Source: Liolophura sinensis
Lineage: Eukaryota; Mollusca; Polyplacophora; Chitonida; Chitonidae
Direction: 5' to 3'
DNA: 64,000 nucleotides
Assembly (NCBI RefSeq): GCF_032854445.1
Contig: NC_088302.1
Span: 930,001 to 994,000, forward strand
Positions 12,255 to 20,007 of the stretch are shown here, piece after piece. The notes under the pieces were generated by a model, which had not been told where the DNA came from, searched no databases, and saw nothing but the letters and a program-made list of their open reading frames with translations. A program made the translations under genes and the position numbers. Numbering within the stretch: the first letter of the stretch is position 1; the number at the start of each line of letters is the position of its first letter.

Positions 12255-12545
12255 TCCACAATATCACCACATCTTCATATTTTCACTGTCATCAATATCA
12301 CCGCATCTTCACAGCTTTACTGTCATTAAAATAACCACATCCTCACAACATTACTGTCATCAATATCACCATATATTTACAACTTAACTCTTATCAATAT
12401 GACCACATATTCAGAGATTTATTATCAACAGCATCTCCACATCTTCAGAACTGTAATGTCATCAATATCACAACATCTTCACAACTGTACTGTCAACAAT
12501 ATGACCACATCTTCTCAAAATTACTGTCAACAATATAACCACATT
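12255..12545. repeat. 33-bp minisatellite (actgtcatcaatatcaccac)
   Basis: About nine units of actgtcatcaatatcaccac plus atcttcacaactt. The same repeat fills the SWEET intron between exons B and C (57220-58330) and lies at 28410-28870. Here it abuts the DNase-derived 68-bp array at about 12545, which marks a duplication or deletion junction. Confidence 0.75.
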
Positions 12546-14262
12546 TGGTGTGAGTACTGATTATCGTGTCATCTATACTGTCAGTCAGCTCACTTACCTG
12601 TCGTGGGCAGAATTTGTGTGAGTACTGACTGTCGTGTTATGTGTAGTGTCAGTCAGCCCACTTTAGAGTCTTGTGTGTATTGACTGTTGTATCAGCTGCA
12701 GTGGCATCCGACGTACTCATCTGTCGTAGGTACATTAAGTGTGAGTACTGCTTGTCGTGTCAGCTGTTCTTTAAATCAGACTAATCACCAGTGGTAGACA
12801 CAATCCGTGTGTGTATTGACGGTCATGTCATCTGTACTGCCAATTAGTACAATCACCTTTTGTAGGCACAGCCTGTGTGAGTGCTGACTGTCGTGTCAGC
12901 TGTACTGTCAACCGTTACATTCATATGTGGTAGGTACAGTCTGTATGAGCGCTGACTGTTATGTCATCTATACTGTCAATCAATACATTAACCTGTCGTA
13001 GCTACAGTCTGTGTCAGTACTGACTGTCGTGGCGGCTGTACTGTCAATCATTACATTCACCTGCCGTACACAAATCCTGTGTGTGCTGGCCGACGTATCG
13101 GCTGTACTGTCAATCAGTACGATCACCTGTCGTACGCAGAGTCTGTGTCAGTGCCGACTGTCGTGTCAGCTGTACTGTAAAATACTGCATTAACCTGTTG
13201 TAGGCACAGTCTGTGTGAGTGCTGACTGTCCTGTCAGCTGTACTGTCAATCAGCCCACTCACCATTCGTAGACACAGTCTGTGTGTATATTGACTGTCGT
13301 GTCGTCTGTACTGTCAGTGAGCCCACTCACCTGTCGTAGGCACAGCCCGTGTGAGTGGTGACTGTCGTGTCAGCTGTACTGTCAACCATTACGTTTATTT
13401 GCGTTAAGCACAATCCATGTGTGTACTGACTGTCGTGTCATCTGTGCTGTCAATCAGTCCACTCACCTGTCGTAGGCACAGTTTATGTGTGTTGACCGTG
13501 CTGTCAGCTGTAATGTTAATCGGCCTCATAACCTGTGATGGACACAGTATGTGTGAGTGCTGACTGTAGTGTCAGCTGTACTGTCAATCAGCCCACTCAC
13601 CTGTCGTAGGCACAGTTTATGTGTGTTGACCGTGCTGTCAGCTGTAATGTTAATCGGCCTCATAACTAGTGATGGACACAGTATGTGTGAGTGCTGACTG
13701 TAGTGTCAGCTGTACTGTCAATCAGCCCACTCACCTGTCGTAGGCACAGTTTATGTGTGTTGACCGTCGTGTCAGCTGTACTGTCAATCAGCCCACTCAC
13801 CTGTCGTAGGCACAGTTTATGTGTGTTGACCGTCGTGTCAGCTGTAATGTTAATCAGCCTCATAACCTGTGATGGACACAGTATGATGTGAGTACTGACT
13901 GTAGTGTCAGCTGTACGGCTAATTAGCCCATTCACCTGTCGTAGGCAAAATCCGTGTGAGTACTGACTGTGGTGTCATCTGTACAGTCACTCAGCCCTCT
14001 AACCTTTCGTAGGCACAACCTGTGTGAGTAATGACTGCCTTGTCATCTGTACTGTCTGTCAGTCCTCTCACTATTCGTAGACACAGTTTATTTGTGGTGA
14101 CTGTCGTTTGAGCTGTAATGTCAATCAGCCTAAAAAACAGTTGTAGACACAGTATGTCTAAGTACCGACAGTTGCGTCGACTGTACTGTCAGTCAGCCCA
14201 CTCACCTGTCTTAGGCACAATCGGTGTGATTACTGACTGTCATGTCATCTGTGCTGTCATAT
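12546..14262 (-). repeat. 68-bp array of an amplified DNase exon end and splice donor (unit 1)
   Basis: About 25 units of 68 bp. On the minus strand a typical unit encodes ADTTVSTHTDCAYD(R) and then reads ag|gtgagt. This matches the DNase I segment around Cys209-Ala-Tyr-Asp212-Arg, including the catalytic Asp, followed by a consensus 5' splice site. Roughly 44 bases are exon-like and 24 intron-like; the intron-like part ends in acag before the next unit. Because 68 is not divisible by three, the frame shifts from unit to unit. The rest of this DNase exon (the GDFNA region) and the last exon are not found nearby. Unit 2 has about 40 units (28960-31712). Confidence 0.8.
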
Positions 14263-14345
14263 TTCCTCTCACCATAATGTGGCTAACATCGTATAAGTGA
14301 AATATTTTTAGTACGACGTAGGGCACCAATCAAATAAATGAACGC
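14263..14345 (+). mobile_element. SINE family A 3' fragment
   Basis: The sequence cctctcaccataatgtggct, then gtataagtgaaatattttta and caccaatcaaataaatg, matches the 3' end of family A in plus orientation. It lies at the right edge of the 68-bp array, where the missing part of DNase exon 6 would be expected. An orthologue is at 31720-31800. Confidence 0.55.
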
Positions 14346-14689
14346 GTCTGAAATACATGCATCGAGAATACAAGCAAACATACTCGCGTCATGACACTCA
14401 GTCTGGGGCAACACCATCCTGCACGGCACACTGTCACAGGTGGCATCCCGTTCAGTTGTCAATAAAAATCATTAGCACAGACAGCAGATCAATAAACAAG
14501 ACAACACGGTTCATAGGCCAACATATTAATTCATAGGAACACCAATAAGAAATTTAGGAAACAGGTAAACTAGAATTGATTTCTGGCAACATCCTCCACT
14601 TTCCAGGAAAGATGATCCTTTCCAAAGTCTACTGTGCTAAAATGAACAACAAACCCTTGAAAAAAATTGTTATTTCTCAAATGAAGTAC
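14346..14689. other. DNase intron-like spacer, no gene seen
   Basis: Between the SINE fragment and the donor of DNase exon 5. I searched the minus strand for a GDFNA-type DNase segment and did not find one. Confidence 0.35.
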
Positions 14690-14804
14690 CTGAGTGTGGT
14701 ATGTAGCGGCGACATGGCGATAGACGTCGACAAGATGTAAGATTTCCGCTGCAGCGTCAGAAGGCTGATGTGGACGCTGATGAAGACAAACGTGGTCAAT
14801 GAGA
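14690..14804 (-). pseudogene. DNase exon 5 (unit 1)
   Basis: Acceptor ctctacag and donor cag|gtactt. It reads (T)FSLTTFVFISVHIS and, after a one-base slip, SDAAAEILHLVDVYRHVA, which matches the DNase helix after the catalytic His. Its length of 115 bp would be 116 in frame. The same missing base is in unit 2, so the lesion predates the duplication or was spread by conversion. Confidence 0.8.
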
Positions 14805-15235
14805 CTGTAGAGTGAAAACAGAATGACACCAGCGTCAAGTTCATGATAATGTCTTACTGCAAGAATGGAATGGAAGCAAAATAGAGATACCCAGTATGCC
14901 TTTGCTAGCGATCAGAAATAATGAAAGGTGGGTGAGAAAACTGCCAACATTTAATTTTTTCTGACTGTTACTGTCACACCTAAGACATTTTCACATATGT
15001 CTCTCCATGGAAACAACGGCCCTTGTCTATGGGTTCGTCCGCGCAGGCGAACAACCGGGAAAGGCTACTGATCAAATCGGTATATATTTATGTCCGGTAT
15101 TCTCATGTGTAGCGTGTAACTTGGACAATTCTGCGATCTCATGTGGAATGTGTAAATTTAAAGGTTCTGCGATCTCAATTAAACGTGTAAATAATTGTGT
15201 AAATGAGCCTTCTCAAAGGTAAAAGTTACACTCAC
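14805..15235. other. DNase intron 4
   Basis: Non-repetitive intron between exons 4 and 5, almost identical to 32256-32686. The plus-strand frame at 15007-15222 has no domain and is only a product of the duplicated DNA. Confidence 0.5.
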
Positions 15236-15342
15236 AGGTGTTGGGCAGACGAAGCTCGATTGTAAAAGGCTCTCTCTCAAAGGCGTCTGTGTGATCGTCG
15301 GGACCGTCGTCATACTGCTCGACCGCCTGGATGGTCACTTTA
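15236..15342 (-). pseudogene. DNase exon 4 (unit 1)
   Basis: Encodes KVTIQAVEQYDDG, then AFEREPFTIELRLPNT, ending in the donor acct|gtgagt. The acceptor is aggtttag, and that same acceptor is part of every 45-bp repeat unit to the right. The bases around it are the boundary from which the array appears to have grown. Splice phases agree with exons 3 and 5. Confidence 0.85.
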
Positions 15343-16719
15343 CTAAACCTGTCAGAAATCAGCATACACCTGTGGATGATCTGCTTACTAAACCTGTCAG
15401 AAATCAACATACACCTGTGGATGATCTGCTTACTAAACCTGTCAGAAATCAACATACACCTGTGGATGATCTGCTTACTAAACCTGTCAGAAATCAACAT
15501 ACACCTGTGGATGATCTGCTTACTAAACCTGTCAGAAATCAACATACACCTGTGGATGATCTGCTTACTAAACCTGTCAGAAATCAACATACACCTGTGG
15601 ATGATCTGCTTACTAAACCTGTCAGAAATCAACATACACCTGTGGATGATCTGCTTACTGAACCTGTCAGAAATCAACATACACCTGTGGATGATCTGCT
15701 TACTAAACCTGTCAGAAATCAACATACACCTGTGGATGGTCTGCTTACTGAACCTGTCAGAAATCAACATACACCTGTGGATGATCTGCTTACTGAACCT
15801 GTCAGAAATCAACATACACCTGTGGATGATCTGCTTACTAAACCTGTCAGAAATCAGCATACACCTGTGGATGATCTGCTTACTAAACCTGTCAGAAATC
15901 AACATAGACCTGTGGATGATCTGCTTACTAAACCTGTCAGAAATCAGCATACACCTGTGGATGATCTGCTTACTGAACCTGTCAGAAATCAACATACACC
16001 TGTGGATGATCTGCTTACTGAACCTGTCAGAAATCAACATACACCTGTGGATGATCTGCTTACTGAACCTGTCAGAAATCAACATACACCTGTGGATGAT
16101 CTGCTTACTAAACCTGTCAGAAATCAACATACACCTGTGGATGGTCTGCTTACTAAACCTGTCAGAAATCAACATACACCTGTGGATGGTCTGCTTACTA
16201 AACCTGTCAGAAATCAGCATACACCTGTGGATGATCTGCTTACTAAACCTGTTAGAAATCAACATACACCTGTGGATGATCTGCTTACTAAACCTGTCAG
16301 AAATCAGCATACACCTGTGGATGATCTGCTTACTAAACCTGTCAGAAATCAACATACACCTGTGGATGGTCTGCTTACTAAACCTGTCAGAAATCAGCAT
16401 ACACCTGTGGATGATCTGCTTACTAAACCTGTCAGAAATCAACATACACCTGTGGATGATCTGCTTACTAAACCTGTCAGAAATCAACATACACCTGTGG
16501 ATGATCTGCTTACTAAACCTGTCAGAAATCAACATACACCTGTGGATGGTCTGCTTACTAAACCTGTCAGAAATCAGCATACACCTGTGGATGATCTGCT
16601 TACTAAACCTGTCAGAAATCAACATACACCTGTGGATGATCTGCTTACTAAACCTGTCAGAAATCAACATACACCTGTGGATGATCTGCTTACTAAACCT
16701 GTCAGAAATCAGCATTGAC
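15343..16719. repeat. 45-bp minisatellite carrying a duplicated splice acceptor (unit 1)
   Basis: About 30 nearly identical 45-bp units of cttactaaacctgtcagaaa plus tcaacatacacctgtggatgatctg, read on the plus strand. The minus strand of each unit includes ctgacaggtttag|taag, nearly the exon 4 acceptor, and also ccacag|gtgtatgt, a donor-like site. Marker variants (aatcagcat/aatcaacat and gatgatctg/gatggtctg) show a partial four-unit periodicity near 16200-16719. Three plus and minus frames are open throughout, but only because the unit is 15 codons long. No codon bias or flanking gene supports a protein. Confidence 0.9.
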
Positions 16720-16864
16720 AGAACCTGCACGACTGGCGAGTAGTTGATGTATTCCAAACTTCTCTCTGAAAGGTTAAAATAAATCCCTATTTGACTAATT
16801 AGAATTCAGTGATACGAGTGTCAGGAGGAATTCACGCCTCCTACCCTGACGAAGATTTACATAC

Positions 16865-16948
16865 CGATATACAAAGGCATACTCTTCCTTGTAGCTCGTG
16901 CGTCCCAGTGGCTGGGTTACTTTGAAGCCATAGGGTGAGGTAGATAGC
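16865..16948 (-). pseudogene. DNase exon 3 (unit 1)
   Basis: An 84-bp exon with acceptor ttttgcag and donor tcg|gtatgt. It encodes LSTSPYGFKVTQPLGRTSYK and then EEYAFVYR, the strand and loop that carry DNase I Tyr76 and Glu78. Identical boundaries are found at 34529-34612. Confidence 0.85.
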
Positions 16949-16964
16949 CTGCAAAATTACAGTT

Positions 16965-17565
16965 AACAGTCGTTCGTTACACAGTTCAGGGTTGTAGGCT
17001 GTACAGTCCAGAGCTATTGGCTACAAAGCTCACAAATATATGTTATACAGTTCAGTTACTGGTTACACAGTTATAGGGTACATCATTCATATGTATAGGC
17101 TTCATGTTCAAAGTTATAGGCTCTACAATATACAGTTGTTGGTTACACCGATCACACTTACAGGCTACACAGTTCACAGTTATAGGCAACAAAGTTCCCA
17201 GTTATACTTCACAAGTATAGGCAACACAGTTCACAGTTATAGGCTACACAGTTCACAGTGATAGGCAATCCAGTTCACAGCTATAGGCAAACACAGCTCA
17301 CTGTTATAGGCAACAAAGTTCACATTTATAGGCAAACACAGCTCACAGTTATAGGCAACACAGTTCACACTTATAGGCAACAATGTTCACACTTACAGGC
17401 AACATAGTTCACAGTTATAGGCAACACAGTTTACAGTTATAGGCAACTAAGTTCACATCTATAGGCTACACACTTCACAGTTATAGGCAACACAGTTCAC
17501 ATCTATAGGCTGCACAGTTCACAGGTATAGGCTACACAGTTCACAGTTCACAGTTATACTCTTAC
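16965..17565. repeat. ~24-bp minisatellite (ttataggcaacacagttcac)
   Basis: About 24 units of ttataggcaacacagttcac plus agt, starting some 15 bases from the exon 3 acceptor, in DNase intron 2. Repeated at 34635-35235; a short stretch at 37203-37305 belongs to the same intron next to exon 2. Confidence 0.8.
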
Positions 17566-17960
17566 AGAATACATACCCGGCAGTCCCAAATATATTGGAG
17601 AGATTTGAAGTTAAATACATCAAGGAGAAAGGTGAACATATGGTCGCGTTTGGAAATAGTAAGTTTTAAAACTACTAAGAAGAGATGAGGTGCGTGCAGT
17701 GTGAATCGGCGTAACCTATACAAGTGATATGTGGACGTGTGGACTTCATGCGAGTGCTGAACAAAGGTGACGAAGAGACGACACCAACATCTATGCTTGT
17801 TTTCCTAGAGTTTTACACTGGACATCTCTCAGTTTTGTATGTCATCGCCTGGCCGCCTACTATCACCACTGTCACTAAATGTTAACGTGTATCCATGACC
17901 TGTGTTCCCAAAACTTACATAATTATATGTCTGACCTGCACACACAAGGCTCTCATATAC
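17566..17960. other. DNase intron 2 remnant up to the duplication junction
   Basis: Matches 35236-35620 and 37310-37850. Only the last of these continues into DNase exon 2. No gene seen. Confidence 0.5.
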
Positions 17961-18410
17961 ACATAATTTGACAGATTTACGTGTACATGTTATATAGTGT
18001 TCATGCAATGTATTGATGTACACGTACACTTTCATAATGTAACACAAAGCCCAAGCTCACAAGCTATAACGTAGAATACAGTGATATCTGTACGTCTCAT
18101 ATCCTTTACAATTTAACAGACAATACAGATATTTCTTCAGAGAATGTGCACATTACTAGCCAATAGCAAGCATAGGAAGATATGGATGAAGCCAATTTAA
18201 TTCACAATTAGCGTGGATTCTTGGTACCATTCGCTGAATAATTGTCCATTTTCCAACAGGTTTTAAGGAATTTAAATGTGCTATAAATGCCTGTTATGAG
18301 CATTGAACTAGTCCTGTACTCTAAGGCGGCAAAGTGACAGTGTTTAGACAAGGCTATTGGCTTCAGTTGGAATACACTCCTGTGGACAGATTATATCAAC
18401 AATCACCAGT

Positions 18411-18600
18411 TTTATTTATTTATTTGTTTGGTGTTTACGCTGTACTCAAGAATATTTTACTTATACGACAGAGGCAAGCATTATGATAGGAAGAAACCGG
18501 GCAGAGCCCGAGGGCAACCTACAATCATTCGCAGGTTATTGGAAGACCTTCCCACGTGCGGCAGGAGAGGCCACCAGTTTGAAGTATTCTCATTTCGCAG
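18411..18600 (-). mobile_element. SINE family A fragment
   Basis: Orthologue of 1645-1820. It keeps cttatacgacagaggcaagc and the accgggcagagcccgagg segment of the body. The tRNA head is missing. Confidence 0.6.
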
Positions 18601-18879
18601 GAACAATATTTGACAAATGAAACCTACAAAATTGATCGGCACCGAATCAAATGTCGGGCCTTTCCCAGTTATTAGTTAAGTAAGTTTCTTATACATGTTG
18701 AACACATATACATGTTGAACACATATACATGTTGAACATATGTCCAGATTTAAATATAACAAATTTGTATGCTTCACAGACCAGCACATTTAACAGATAT
18801 GCATGTTTAATTGATGTGTGTGCATGGCGTATGTTTGCGTATTAAAACATTAAACAATAATTGGTTATGCAGATTAATA

Positions 18880-19130
18880 GACAGCCGCGGTGGCCTAGTG
18901 GTTGGTACTTGCGGCCTCGCTTGGCGCTTAGCACTCAGACGTTAGAGCAGGGAAACGGGACTGGTTGGCACGATGAAAGTAGAATGTGACTGGATGGGGT
19001 GTCATGTCTGGTGTCGTCGACATGTTATTTCATTGCATGGACGCCCTGCTACAAGAAGACACGATATATGTACACACATAATGACTTCTCGTCATCATAT
19101 GGCTGAAAAATTGTTAAAGTAAAAAAAAGC
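18880..19130 (+). mobile_element. SINE family B fragment
   Basis: Orthologue of 2129-2450 with part of the tRNA-like head deleted (gccgcggtggcctagtggtt joins directly to cttgcggcctcgcttggc). Confidence 0.55.
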
Positions 19131-19320
19131 TAAAATATCACGGAAAGTTCATCATAAAGGCAACTGAAAACTATGCGTAAAATTACTCATTTATTTTTGA
19201 AAAAATTTTAAAGAGTGTTGATAGAAATTCAAATATTTGAATTCTGTGGTGGGTCACAGCATCTCTTTTTCTTGATGTTCATCAGAAGGAAGGAATTTTT
19301 GAGAACAATATTTTAGTAAT

Positions 19321-19366
19321 CATCTGTCTATCTGTCTATCTATCTATCTATCTATCTATCTGTCTT
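19321..19366. repeat. (TATC)n microsatellite
   Basis: About ten tetranucleotide units with tgtc variants. Not present at the matching places in the other copies. Confidence 0.85.
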
Positions 19367-19921
19367 ACGAATATAGCGCATTACACAAAAATCAGCCAAA
19401 CATCTTAAAAATATTATATGTTACACAAAAATCAAACATCTTAAGAATATTACATATCATACAAAAATGAGTCAATCATGAGTCATAATGAATGTTAGAT
19501 GTGTACGTACATGTACATATTACACAATAATCAGTCAAACATCTCATTGTATTATTACACATTACATAGGCCTATTACACGACAGTCAGTCAAGCATATT
19601 ACCAATATTACATATCACACAAGAATCATTTAAACATTATAGTTTTCCCAACATTGTTTGTTAAATGTAACAACAACAAAGAATTTTGAGTAATTCCAGA
19701 CCAGTGACATTGATTGAATTGCTAGAAACAACACTGCGTATCTGTACCTCAAATTTTGTCGATAGAGAGGCTTGTAACATTCCACTTTATAAGCACTTAA
19801 GTAAGCAGATTTCACCGGTTACACGTGATTTTAGGAAACTACCACACTGTGGTCCATGATTACTCGTTATGCTGTGTTCTCTTATATTACGAATAGCACC
19901 CATCGCTTCGTTACATTATCA

Positions 19922-19927
19922 TTTAAT
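19922..19927 (-). terminator. Putative polyadenylation signal ATTAAA, LRR copy 2
   Basis: Minus-strand ATTAAA about 80 bases beyond the stop codon of the intact LRR gene. Kept in all three copies. Confidence 0.45.
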
Positions 19928-20007
19928 GTTCTGATTAACTGTGCATATGTTATCTGATATAACACCTTAAGATGCCGGTAAGTCGGCTTATGACATGTAT
20001 AGTTATG

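Larger units (their letters stand above)
14690..16948 (-). pseudogene. DNase I-family endonuclease, exons 3-5 (unit 1 copy)
   Basis: Three exons with matching phases: exon 3 at 16948-16865, exon 4 at 15342-15236, exon 5 at 14804-14690. Conserved features are PLGRTSYKEEYAFVYR, carrying the Tyr-Lys-Glu motif (Glu78 of bovine DNase I), EQYDDG and FEREPF, and ISVHIS, carrying the catalytic His (His134). Known members cleave double-stranded DNA with Ca/Mg and are secreted. The vertebrate Cys101-Cys104 pair is absent (YDDGPDDHTDAF). Exon 5 lacks one base between ISVHIS and SDAAAEI, so the frame is broken. Exons 1-2 were lost on the right, and the exons for Asp168 and His252 are absent. The intron between exons 3 and 4 is filled by the 45-bp array. 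Confidence 0.85.
1..17960. repeat. Segmental tandem duplication, unit 1
   Basis: This is the left copy of a unit of about 17.6 kb that is repeated directly at 17960-35620. It contains, in order, a broken LRR receptor gene, minisatellites, the last exon of a SWEET gene, a 68-bp array and DNase exons 5, 4 and 3. The gene-free stretch 10501-10950 differs from its partner at 26641-27090 by only about four bases, so the duplication is recent. The last part (17829-17960) recurs at 35490-35620, an offset of 17661 bp. The right junction is near 17955-17965, where DNase intron sequence passes directly into sequence resembling positions 1105-1450. Confidence 0.85.

Noticed and set aside
12546-14262. 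CRISPR-like appearance of regular repeats
   Set aside because: Units are contiguous without unique spacers, the DNA is eukaryotic, and the unit is explained as a DNase exon end.
15213-16757. Long open frames on both strands (514 codons minus; 475 and 470 codons plus) in the 45-bp array
   Set aside because: The unit is 15 codons without stops in several frames, so openness is automatic. Both strands are open at once and the array lies in a DNase intron. Only the DNase exon 4 at its left end is real coding sequence.
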